A DNA stretch of 64,000 nucleotides, taken from positions 1,302,001 to 1,366,000 of the forward strand of contig NZ_JAFBCK010000001.1 in assembly GCF_016907695.1 (NCBI RefSeq), given 5' to 3'. The position numbers and the translations under genes are program-made. This stretch comes from Actinokineospora baliensis. GTDB lineage: Bacteria; Actinomycetota; Actinomycetes; Mycobacteriales; Pseudonocardiaceae. The notes under the pieces are model-generated. The model worked only from the letters and a program-made list of their open reading frames with translations, was not told the origin of the DNA and made no database searches. Each line of letters starts with the position of its first letter. Within the stretch, counting starts at the first letter, position 1. Positions 1 to 7,400 of this stretch are shown here, in pieces.

Positions 1-267
1 GCGGTGCTGCTGATCTGGAACCAGCTGGTCGAGCCGCTGGTGCAGCTCATCCCCAAGGTCGGCGACGACATCCACAAGTGGATGCCGTTCAACGTGGCCA
101 ACAAGCTGATCACCGGCAACCCGGACCCGACCGCCCGCGACATCATGCAGGGCCCGCCGCCCTCGGACGCGGTGCTCGGCCCGTGGCCCGCGCTGGCCGC
201 TTTCGCCGCCTTCGCCGTGGTGCTCTTCGGCATCGCGCTGGTGGTCGCCAACCGGAGGGACGCCTGA
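1..267 (+). CDS. ABC-2 type transporter permease, C-terminal part (cut by window edge)
   Basis: The frame is open from base 1 and ends in TGA at 265-267, so the N-terminus lies outside the window. The visible 88 residues contain 'LVQLIPKVGDDIHKWMPF' followed by a final membrane helix and an 'ANRRDA' end. Almost the same motif and ending occur in the permeases at 267-995 and 2077-2823, so this is a paralogue of both. It should be the membrane subunit of a drug- or lipid-type ABC exporter. The stop overlaps the next ATG (ATGA), which implies translational coupling. Substrate cannot be told. Confidence 0.85.
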   Translation, partial: AVLLIWNQLVEPLVQLIPKVGDDIHKWMPFNVANKLITGNPDPTARDIMQGPPPSDAVLGPWPALAAFAAFAVVLFGIALVVANRRDA

Positions 268-995
268 TGACCACCCTGCTCGCGACCGAGCGGATCAAGC
301 TGTTCACCACCCGCTCCCCTTGGTGGTCCGCGGTGCTGGCGCTCGGCCTCACCATGGGCTTCGCCGGGCTGGTCGCGCTCAACCACAGCGGCGGGCCGCT
401 GAGCGTGGAGCACAGCCAGTTCGGCATGCAGTTCGGCCTGATGGTCATCACCGTGATGGCGGCGCTGGCGATCACCACCGAGTACCGCTTCGCCACCATC
501 CGGGCCACGTTCCAGGCGGTGCCCAACCGCACCGCCGCGCTGCTGGCCAAGACCACCGTCGTCGCCGCGCTGGCCGCGCTGCTCGGCGAGGTGGCCGCGT
601 TCGGTTCCTGGGCCACCGTCAAGGTCATCGACGGCGGCGGGCCGGAGCTGTCGATCACGACCGGCGCCGACTGGCGGATGGTCGCCGGGGTCGGCCTGGT
701 GTTCGCCATCACCGCGGTCATCGCGATCGCGGTCGGCACGCTGGTCCACCAGTCGGCTGGCGCGATCTCGATCCTGCTGATCTGGCCGCTGCTGGTGGAG
801 AACCTGGTGCAGCTGATCCCGCGGGTCGGCGACGACATCCACGACTGGATGCCGTTCACCGTGGCGAACCGGTTCCTCAACGGCCCCGGTCCGGACGCGC
901 CGCTGAGCGCGTGGGGCTCGCTGATCTACTTCGCGGCCGTTGGCGGCGTGCTGCTGCTGATCGCCATCGCCGCAGCGAACAAGCGCGACGCCTAA
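267..995 (+). CDS. ABC-2 type transporter permease
   Basis: This 242-residue protein starts at ATG 267, which overlaps the upstream stop; a longer frame to the left is only read-through of the neighbour. It begins 'MTTLLATERIKLFTTRSPWW', an amphipathic start also found in the permease at 2077. About six hydrophobic segments follow, with 'ITTEYRFATIRATFQAVPNR' near residue 70 and 'LIPRVGDDIHDWMPF' near residue 185. The pattern is typical of actinobacterial ABC-2 permeases that pair with a separate ATPase. It is followed by a strong terminator hairpin, so the ATPase at 1142 is probably a separate transcript serving all these permeases. Confidence 0.9.
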   Translation: MTTLLATERIKLFTTRSPWWSAVLALGLTMGFAGLVALNHSGGPLSVEHSQFGMQFGLMVITVMAALAITTEYRFATIRATFQAVPNRTAALLAKTTVVAALAALLGEVAAFGSWATVKVIDGGGPELSITTGADWRMVAGVGLVFAITAVIAIAVGTLVHQSAGAISILLIWPLLVENLVQLIPRVGDDIHDWMPFTVANRFLNGPGPDAPLSAWGSLIYFAAVGGVLLLIAIAAANKRDA

Positions 996-1056
996 CGCGA
1001 ACCGCTGACATAGAGGTCCGCCGGTCATTCGGGGAGCGGCGGACACATCGGGGAAC

Positions 1057-1096
1057 GGGAGCCCTGGTCACCTTGGGGAAGGTGGCCAGGGCTCCC
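1057..1096 (+). terminator. Strong hairpin after the first permease operon
   Basis: Arms GGGAGCCCTGG (1057-1067) and CCAGGGCTCCC (1086-1096) pair perfectly. They enclose a second stem, CACCTT/AAGGTG, with a GGGG loop. No U-run follows, which is common for actinobacterial intrinsic terminators. It separates the permease ending at 995 from the ATPase starting at 1142. Confidence 0.75.
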
Positions 1097-1141
1097 GCAC
1101 GTGGTCTGCGCGCGCGGGGGATTGGTGCCAAGATCGGCCCC

Positions 1142-2080
1142 ATGATCGAGGCGACCGGGCTGACGAAGCACTACGGCCGCACCGTCGCGGTCGACAACCT
1201 GTCCTTCACCGTCAGCGAGGGTCGGGTGGCCGGCTTCCTCGGCCCGAACGGCGCAGGCAAGTCGACGACGATGCGGATGATCCTCGGCTTGGACAAACCG
1301 ACCGCCGGTGACGTGCGCATCGACGGGCAGCACTACTACGACCTGCACCAGCCGCTGCGCACCGTCGGCGCCCTGCTGGACGCGAAGTGGGTGCACCCCA
1401 ACCGATCCGCGCGTGCGCACCTGCGGTGGATGGCCGCGGCGACGAAGCTGCCGCGCTCCCGCGTCGACCACGTGCTGGAGCTGGTCGGGCTCGGCGCGGT
1501 CGCCAACAAGAACGCGGGCGGCTTCTCCCTCGGCATGTCCCAGCGCCTGGGCATCGCCGCCGCGCTGCTCGGCGACCCGCGGGTGCTGCTGTTCGACGAA
1601 CCGGTCAACGGGCTCGACCCCGAGGGCATCCTCTGGATCCGCAAGTTCATGCACCAACTGGCCGACGAGGGCCGCACCGTCTTCGTCTCCAGCCACCTGC
1701 TCTCGGAGATGGCGCAGACCGCGCAGGACCTCGTGGTGATCGGCCGGGGCAAGCTGATCTACCAGGGCACCGTCGACGAGTTCATCGCCAACGCCACCGA
1801 GAGCACCGTGCTGGTGCGCAGCCCGACGCTGGAGAAGCTGGGTGAGCACCTGCTCGCCGCTGGCGCGGGGATCAGCGACGACGGTGACGCGCTGCGGGTG
1901 TCCGGGATGGACAGTGCGACGATCGGCGAACTGGCCGCGGCCCGCCAGATCACCCTGCACGAGCTGAGCCCGCAGGTCGGCTCGCTCGAGCAGGCGTTCA
2001 TCCACCTGACCGGCGACACCGTCGAGTACCGCACCGAGGAACCGGCGGTGGGCGCCGCCGAGGAAGGGCCGACGGCATGA
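1142..2080 (+). CDS. ABC transporter ATP-binding protein
   Basis: This 312-residue ATPase starts at ATG 1142. Walker A is 'GPNGAGKST' near residue 38, the signature is 'FSLGMSQRLGIA' near residue 130, and Walker B is 'VLLFDEPVNGLDP' near residue 150, followed by the H-loop 'VSSHLL'. The C-terminal ~90 residues form the extension seen in antibiotic/daunorubicin-type and bacitracin-type exporters. It overlaps the next permease (ATGA at 2077-2080), so the two are coupled. It energises the flanking permeases. Substrate is unknown. Confidence 0.95.
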   Translation: MIEATGLTKHYGRTVAVDNLSFTVSEGRVAGFLGPNGAGKSTTMRMILGLDKPTAGDVRIDGQHYYDLHQPLRTVGALLDAKWVHPNRSARAHLRWMAAATKLPRSRVDHVLELVGLGAVANKNAGGFSLGMSQRLGIAAALLGDPRVLLFDEPVNGLDPEGILWIRKFMHQLADEGRTVFVSSHLLSEMAQTAQDLVVIGRGKLIYQGTVDEFIANATESTVLVRSPTLEKLGEHLLAAGAGISDDGDALRVSGMDSATIGELAAARQITLHELSPQVGSLEQAFIHLTGDTVEYRTEEPAVGAAEEGPTA

Positions 2081-2823
2081 GCCTGCTGGAAGCGGAGCGG
2101 ATCAAGCTGGTCACCACCCGCTCGCCGTGGTGGTGCGGGCTGCTGGCGATCGTGCTGCCGGTGGGGCTCACCGCGCTGATCGCCACCCAGGCGGGCGGTC
2201 CCGGCTCAGACGAGTTCACCGCGAGCGGGACCCAGCTGCTGACCAGCCTCGGCCGCTCGGTGGTGATGGTGATGGCGGCGCTGTCGATCACCAGCGAGTA
2301 CCGCTTCGGCACCATCCGCGGCACGTTCCAGGCGGTGCCCAACCGGGCGGCCGCGTTGCTGGCCAAGACCCTGGTGACCGCGGTCCCCGCGGTGCTCATC
2401 GGCGCCGTGGTCGGCTTCGGCAGCTGGGCGGTGTTCCGGCTGATCCACCCGGATCCGGGGCTGGCACTGGATTCCGCGGCCGACTGGCGCGCGGTCGCTG
2501 GCCAGCCGCTGGTGTTCGGCCTCACCGCGGTGCTCTCGCTCGGCGTCGGCATCCTGATCCGCCAGACCGCGGGCGCGGTCGCGGTGCTGCTGGTGTACTC
2601 GCTGCTGGTGGAGGGCCTGGTCGGGCTGATCCCGAAGATCGGCGACGACATCCAGCACTGGCTGCCGTTCTTCGCCGCCGACCGGTTCCTCGGTCTGCAG
2701 GCCGACGACCCGCGCCTGCGGGATCTGCCGCTGGGCCCGTGGGGTTACCTGGCCTATTTCGCCGCGGTCGCGGTCGCCGTGCTGGTCGCCGGAATCTTGT
2801 CGGCGCGGCGCCGGGATGCCTGA
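2077..2823 (+). CDS. ABC-2 type transporter permease
   Basis: This 248-residue, six-helix membrane protein starts 'MSLLEAERIKLVTTRSPWW' and ends 'LSARRRDA'. It is clearly paralogous to the two permeases left of the ATPase ('ITSEYRFGTIRGTFQAVPNR', 'LIPKIGDDIQHWLPF'). It is translationally coupled to the ATPase. The locus therefore holds three related permeases and one visible ATPase. Whether the permeases form heteromers or are alternatives cannot be decided from sequence. Confidence 0.92.
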   Translation: MSLLEAERIKLVTTRSPWWCGLLAIVLPVGLTALIATQAGGPGSDEFTASGTQLLTSLGRSVVMVMAALSITSEYRFGTIRGTFQAVPNRAAALLAKTLVTAVPAVLIGAVVGFGSWAVFRLIHPDPGLALDSAADWRAVAGQPLVFGLTAVLSLGVGILIRQTAGAVAVLLVYSLLVEGLVGLIPKIGDDIQHWLPFFAADRFLGLQADDPRLRDLPLGPWGYLAYFAAVAVAVLVAGILSARRRDA

Positions 2824-2986
2824 AGGACTTCCGACCCTGGCGGCAGGGCGCGGAGTTTCCTACAACAAGCAGCAGGATTAAGACCACGTTAAGTAGGTGT
2901 GAGCCCAACCACACGTTGCGGACTTCAGTCGGCTCCCGGGGTCAGATGGACTCAAGGACCCGTCTCGGAACCCATGGAGGTGGACC

Positions 2987-3631
2987 TTGACGGTGCTTGA
3001 CGCCAGCACGGACGACGGCCTCAACAGCGGCGCGGGCGGATCAGCGAGCGCGCCCCGGCAGCGGCGGCGGTCCGCACCCGCCGGGTACGGCCTGCACGTC
3101 GAACCGATGATCGGCCTGGAGTGGTCGGAAGCGCTCGAACAGCCCGGCGGTCCGCCTGCCACCGCGCCTGCCGACGCCCGCCGGGCGTGGGTGCACCGCG
3201 CGCCGGAACCCCAGGTCATCGCGCTCTACCGGGCCGTGGTGGCCGCCGATCCCGCGTTACCCGCGCCCTGGTGGCTGCGCGCGGTCGCGGCGGGTGAGCT
3301 CACCTCCCGGCGGGAGGGGTTCGCCGTCGAGGACCGGGTGGCCAAGCTGCTCGACGCCAGACCGGGCTGGATCTTCGTCCCCTGGGGCGTCGACGGCGAC
3401 TCGGGCTACTGGGAGTACATGCCCTCCGAGCGCGCGCTGGCCGAACCGGGGATGCCGACCACGCTGGCGCACACTCACCGGCACCCGGGGTGGATCGACG
3501 TGATCCCGGTGCACGCGGGTCGGGCGCCCGCGTCGATCCGGGTGCACGGGCTGGCCGACCTGCGGGCCAACCTGTCCCGACTGGAGTCCCTGCGACCGTG
3601 GAACCGGCCGGATGGCACCCTGAGCGGGTGA
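2987..3631 (+). CDS. Conserved hypothetical protein, 214 aa
   Basis: The start is chosen as TTG 2987 because GGAGGTGG lies at 2976-2983 with 6-nt spacing; a GTG at 2993 is the alternative. The protein is soluble, with no signal or membrane segment. It has a disordered Gly/Ala/Arg-rich N-terminus and a compact domain from about residue 60 with many Trp residues ('APWWLRAVAAGE', 'GWIFVPWGVDGDSGYWEYMP'). Its stop overlaps the GTG of trmB (GTGA, 3628-3631), so the two are translated together. It carries one TTA codon at 3257. I do not recognise a named family and assign no function. Confidence 0.7.
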   Translation: MTVLDASTDDGLNSGAGGSASAPRQRRRSAPAGYGLHVEPMIGLEWSEALEQPGGPPATAPADARRAWVHRAPEPQVIALYRAVVAADPALPAPWWLRAVAAGELTSRREGFAVEDRVAKLLDARPGWIFVPWGVDGDSGYWEYMPSERALAEPGMPTTLAHTHRHPGWIDVIPVHAGRAPASIRVHGLADLRANLSRLESLRPWNRPDGTLSG

Positions 3632-4332
3632 CACCGACCGACCAGGTTCCCCGCAAGCGCACCGTCGTCAGCTTCGTCAACCGCGCGGGCCGGATGACGG
3701 TGGGGCAGGCCCGAGCCTGGGAGCGGTCGTGGCCGGATCTGGGCAAGCACGTCGCCGAGCTGCCCGACGGCCCGCTGGACACGGCTGGCTGGTTCGACCG
3801 GGACGCCCCCGTGCTGCTGGAGATCGGTTCCGGGATGGGCGAGACGACCTCGCAGCTGGCGCAGGCCGCGCCGGAGCTCAACTACCTGGCGATCGATGTG
3901 TACGAGCCGGGCCTGGCGCAGTTGATCCTGCGCGCGGAAGCGATGGGGCTGACCAACCTGCGAATGCTGCGCGGTGACGCGGTCGTGCTGCTGACCGACC
4001 ACGTCGCCGCGGCGTCGCTGTCGGGCGTGCGGATCTTCTTCCCGGACCCGTGGCCGAAGAAGAAGCACAACAAGCGGCGGTTGGTGCAGCCGGAGTTCAT
4101 CGCGCTGATCGCCGCGCGGCTGGTCCCCGGCGGCACGGTGCACCTGGCCACCGACTGGGCCGAGTACGCCGACCAGATGCTCGAGGTGCTCTCCGGGGAG
4201 CCGCTGCTGCGCAACCGCTTCGACGGCTGGGCGCCCCGCCCGGACTGGCGGCCGGTGACGAAGTTCGAGGCCAGGGCCCGGGAAGAGGGGCGAATCAGTC
4301 GCGACCTCATCTTCGAACGAGTGAATGACTAA
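3628..4332 (+). CDS. trmB: tRNA (guanine-N7-)-methyltransferase
   Basis: TrmB makes m7G46 in the variable loop of tRNA using S-adenosylmethionine. The 234-residue product has the SAM-binding motif 'EIGSGMGETTSQLA' near residue 65 and the TrmB signature 'FFPDPWPKKKHNKRR' near residue 137, followed by a 'HLATDWAEYA' segment. The GTG start at 3628 overlaps the stop of the preceding gene; a longer upstream reading would run inside that gene. Length and motifs match the bacterial family. Confidence 0.96.
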   Translation: MTPTDQVPRKRTVVSFVNRAGRMTVGQARAWERSWPDLGKHVAELPDGPLDTAGWFDRDAPVLLEIGSGMGETTSQLAQAAPELNYLAIDVYEPGLAQLILRAEAMGLTNLRMLRGDAVVLLTDHVAAASLSGVRIFFPDPWPKKKHNKRRLVQPEFIALIAARLVPGGTVHLATDWAEYADQMLEVLSGEPLLRNRFDGWAPRPDWRPVTKFEARAREEGRISRDLIFERVND

Positions 4333-4411
4333 CGGTCAGTTACGTCGTCTCCCGCAGGACCACACGTCCGAGTAGTCGAGGCCGTCGGTTCCCGTACCGA
4401 TATCCAGTGAT

Positions 4412-5560
4412 GTGACCGCCCTGCGCGACGAGCCCGCCCCGACCGTAGCCCGCACCACCGCGCCGCTCACCGCGCCAGCCCCGACGGGCGCACCCGCCCA
4501 GTCCGGCCCGGTCGCCTTCGCCGCGACCGCGGTGCCCGAGCCGCCCACCGTGGTCACCACCCCGGTGGCCCCGCCGACCCGGATCCCGCCCGCCCGGTCG
4601 ACGGCGACGCCGCTCTACGACGCGGCCGAGCGGTTCCTGCGCGCTTTCCACGAGGCGCGGCCCAAGGCGGGCCCGATCGACGCCCGGCTGGCCAAGGTCC
4701 GCGCCGAGATCGCCGCGACGTGCACCTACCGGCACACCCCGGCCGAGCTCGCCTACGGTGCCCGGCTGGCGTTGCGCGAGAGCGGCTGGTGCCCGGAGAG
4801 CATCCCGTGGCGCGGGTTGCTGGTCCGCGACCTGCGCGAGGTGCGCACCGCGGCCGACGTCGCCGCCGAGTGCTTCCGGCACCTGCGGATGGCCGCGGGC
4901 GGCGGCAGCATCCGGCCGGTGGTCAGCGTGTTCGCGCCGGACTCGCCGTGGCGGCCCGGCCCGCGCATCCGCAACGACCAACTGGTCCGCTACGCCGGGT
5001 ACCGCGAGCCGTCGCACGTGCTCGGTGACCGCAGGTACGTCGACTTCACCACCGGCGTCTGCAAGCTCGGCTGGCGCCCGCCGACCCCGCGCGGCCGGTT
5101 CGACCTGCTGCCGCTGGTGATCGAGTCCGGTACCGACGGCGTTCGGCTGTTCCCGATCCCGCGCGACGCCGTGCTCGAAGTCCGGCTGACGCACCCCGAG
5201 CTGCCCTGGTTCGCCGAACTCGGTCTGCGCTGGCACGCGGTGCCGGTCATCGCCAACACCCGGCTGAGCATCGGCGGCATCGACTACCCGGCCGCGCCCT
5301 ACAACGGCGTCTACATCTGCCGCGCCATCGGTGAGGACGTCCTCGGCGAGGACGCCGCCTACGGGCTCGCCGCGGCGGTCGCCGAGCGGCTCGGGCTCGA
5401 CACCTCCCGCGAGCGCACCCTCTGGCGCGACCGCGCGGCGCTGGAGCTCAACCGCGCGGTCCTGCACTCCTTCGACAAGGCGGGCGTGAGCATCGAGCAC
5501 TCGGCCGATGTCTACCTGCCCGCGGGCGACCACGGGGACCGCCCGGCCTTCGTCCGCTAG
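4412..5560 (+). CDS. Nitric-oxide-synthase oxygenase-like heme protein, divergent and C-terminally short
   Basis: The 382-residue protein has a Pro/Ala-rich N-terminus of about 65 residues, then follows the bacterial NOS oxygenase fold closely ('QLVRYAGY', 'RFDLLPL', 'LHSFDKAGVSI'). Compared from memory with B. subtilis NOS, the heme-ligand Cys is kept (Cys127 in 'RESGWCPESIPW'). The Trp six residues before it is Leu121, and 'IGR' after it is 'PES'. In 'NGVYICRAIGED' the substrate-binding Glu is Ala305 and the preceding Trp is Val300. The C-terminal ~60 residues (pterin and dimer region) are absent, because the frame stops and the convergent gene begins. It may bind heme but probably does not oxidise L-arginine normally. 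It lies 79 bp after trmB. Confidence 0.85.
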   Translation: MTALRDEPAPTVARTTAPLTAPAPTGAPAQSGPVAFAATAVPEPPTVVTTPVAPPTRIPPARSTATPLYDAAERFLRAFHEARPKAGPIDARLAKVRAEIAATCTYRHTPAELAYGARLALRESGWCPESIPWRGLLVRDLREVRTAADVAAECFRHLRMAAGGGSIRPVVSVFAPDSPWRPGPRIRNDQLVRYAGYREPSHVLGDRRYVDFTTGVCKLGWRPPTPRGRFDLLPLVIESGTDGVRLFPIPRDAVLEVRLTHPELPWFAELGLRWHAVPVIANTRLSIGGIDYPAAPYNGVYICRAIGEDVLGEDAAYGLAAAVAERLGLDTSRERTLWRDRAALELNRAVLHSFDKAGVSIEHSADVYLPAGDHGDRPAFVR

Positions 5561-7239
5561 GCGGTCGGTACCGGTTCCCGCTCCTGGGCCGGGTCGGCGG
5601 GCGGCGGGGTGGGTGCCTTCCTCGGCGCGATGACCACCTTGTCCGGCGCGCCCTCGAGCACACCGCCCGCGGGGTCGTCGCCGGGGAAGCGGCGGGCCAG
5701 GTCGCGCTCGGGGTGGTAGATCTCGCGGATGATGATCACGCAGATCAGCACCACGGCCAGGTCGCGCAGCACCACCGTGCCGAGGAACCACTCCTCCGGC
5801 AGGCCCTTGTTGCTCTCGCCCAGGTAGTACATCATCCGCGGCACCCAGACCAGGGCGTCGATGGTCATCCAGGCCAGCAGCAACTTCCACCTGGGCAGCG
5901 CCAGGATCGCCAGCGGGACCAGCCACAGGCTGTACTGCGGGCTCCACACCTTGTTGGTCAGCAGGAACGCGGCCACCACCAGGAACGACAGCTGCGCGAC
6001 CCTGGGCCGGGTCTTGGCGTGCAGCCCGATGAACCCGATGCCCACGCAGCAGGCCACGAACAGCAGCGCGCTGACCAGGTTCAGCCAGGTCGGCGACTCG
6101 CCGAAGGGCACTTGGCCGTCGAAGCCCTCCCAGCCGGTGAACTTCATCAGCACGTTGTAGATCGAGTCCGGGTCGGCGCCGCGCTCGGAGTTGCGCCGGA
6201 AGAACTCCCACCAGCCCTGCCGGTACTGCTCCGGGATGATCAACCAGGCGTTGCAGATCCCCCAGGTGAACGCGGCCAGACCGGCGGTGCTCCACCAGTC
6301 GCGCATCTTGCCCGAGCGCAGGCACAGGATCAGCAGCGGACCGAGCAGGAACGCCGGGTACAGCTTCGCCGCGGCGCCGAGTCCGATGAGGATGCCCGCC
6401 ATCCCGGTCCGCTTGCGCGACCAGGCCAGCAGGGCGGCCGCGGCGAACGCGGTGGCCAGGGTGTCGAAGTTGGTGAACGCGTGCACCGCCACCAGCGGGG
6501 ACAACGCGATGAAGGCGACGTCCCACGGTCTATGTCGGGCCGTTCGACCGGTCGTCCAGATGGTGATCAACCACGCGATGGACAGCCACAGCGCGCTGAT
6601 CGTGAAGTAGATGACCACCGGCAGCGCCGTGGGCAACCACCCCTGCGCGGCGAGCTCCACGTACCCGTGGGTCAGCTTGGCGTTGACCCACTGGAACATG
6701 CCGGTCAGCACCGGGTACTCCATGTACCGCAGCTGCTGGGTGGGCTTGCCCTCGTCGTCGTACCAGGACGTCTTGTAGGGGAAGGTGTCCGGTTTGTCCA
6801 GCCGCTCGGCGGTGTAGAGCGGGACGATGTCGGAGTAGCACATCGCCACGAACGGCCGGTTGGACCGCCAGTCCAGTTCGAGCTTCTCGCCGGAGTTGTA
6901 CTGCTGCACGCAGGCGGCCTTGGTGAACCAGCCCAGCGCCAGCCCGACCACCGCGAGCAGCAGCGCCACCCGCAGCGGGGTCCAGAACCAGTGCCTGCCC
7001 ACCACGGCGTGCTTGCCGAGCGGGCCGCCGATGGGACCGGTCGCGCCCCTGCCGATCGACTCGGACCAGGACGGGCGCACCCGCTCCTGCTCGCTGAGCG
7101 TCGCGGTGTCGGCCACCTGGCCGCCGGTGGGTACGACCATGACCGGGGACTCGCCTGCGGCTCCGGGCTCAGCCGACGGCTCTGACCCGGTCGCTACCGG
7201 TCGCTCGGCCTCGTCTGGCCGCTCTGGATCGCCTGGCAC
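5557..7239 (-). CDS. GT87-family polyprenol-phosphate-dependent mannosyltransferase-like membrane protein
   Basis: The 560-residue protein has a ~75-residue disordered N-terminus and then about ten membrane helices. It carries the extracytoplasmic motifs 'FVAMCYSDIVPLY', 'RYMEYPVLTG' and 'WSPQYSLWLVPL' that mark the DUF2029/GT87 family, whose mycobacterial members add mannose to envelope glycolipids from polyprenyl-phosphate-mannose. It lies directly downstream of the class A PBP, as in the mycobacterial Rv0050-Rv0051 arrangement. Start GTG 7239. The stop overlaps the NOS-like gene by 4 bp (convergent). A paralogue lies at 22068-23495. Acceptor is unknown. Confidence 0.85.
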   Translation of the reverse strand: MPGDPERPDEAERPVATGSEPSAEPGAAGESPVMVVPTGGQVADTATLSEQERVRPSWSESIGRGATGPIGGPLGKHAVVGRHWFWTPLRVALLLAVVGLALGWFTKAACVQQYNSGEKLELDWRSNRPFVAMCYSDIVPLYTAERLDKPDTFPYKTSWYDDEGKPTQQLRYMEYPVLTGMFQWVNAKLTHGYVELAAQGWLPTALPVVIYFTISALWLSIAWLITIWTTGRTARHRPWDVAFIALSPLVAVHAFTNFDTLATAFAAAALLAWSRKRTGMAGILIGLGAAAKLYPAFLLGPLLILCLRSGKMRDWWSTAGLAAFTWGICNAWLIIPEQYRQGWWEFFRRNSERGADPDSIYNVLMKFTGWEGFDGQVPFGESPTWLNLVSALLFVACCVGIGFIGLHAKTRPRVAQLSFLVVAAFLLTNKVWSPQYSLWLVPLAILALPRWKLLLAWMTIDALVWVPRMMYYLGESNKGLPEEWFLGTVVLRDLAVVLICVIIIREIYHPERDLARRFPGDDPAGGVLEGAPDKVVIAPRKAPTPPPADPAQEREPVPTA

Positions 7240-7362
7240 GCGGCGATGCTACGGCCTTCGGTGTGCGGACGGGGTAGGGCGGCGGGCGGAAAACGCCCTG
7301 GCGCGCCCGTTCGCGAGCAGGTGTCTCGGGGCTCGAAACTCCTGGTGGACCCCAGGAACGAC

Positions 7363-7396
7363 CCAGGGCCGCGGACCAGGTGGTCCGCGGCCCTGG
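7363..7396 (-). terminator. Perfect hairpin downstream of the PBP gene
   Basis: CCAGGGCCGCGGACCA (7363-7378) pairs perfectly over 16 bp with TGGTCCGCGGCCCTGG (7381-7396), loop GG. It begins 5 nt after the stop of the PBP gene at 7401 on the minus strand, so it is most likely its terminator or a processing hairpin before the GT87 gene. Confidence 0.8.
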
Positions 7397-7400
7397 ACCG

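Noticed and set aside
5500..5600. Frameshift hiding the missing C-terminus of the NOS-like protein
   Set aside because: Other frames after 5500 do not encode the expected WxWxxPP-type tail, and the convergent gene occupies the DNA from 5557.
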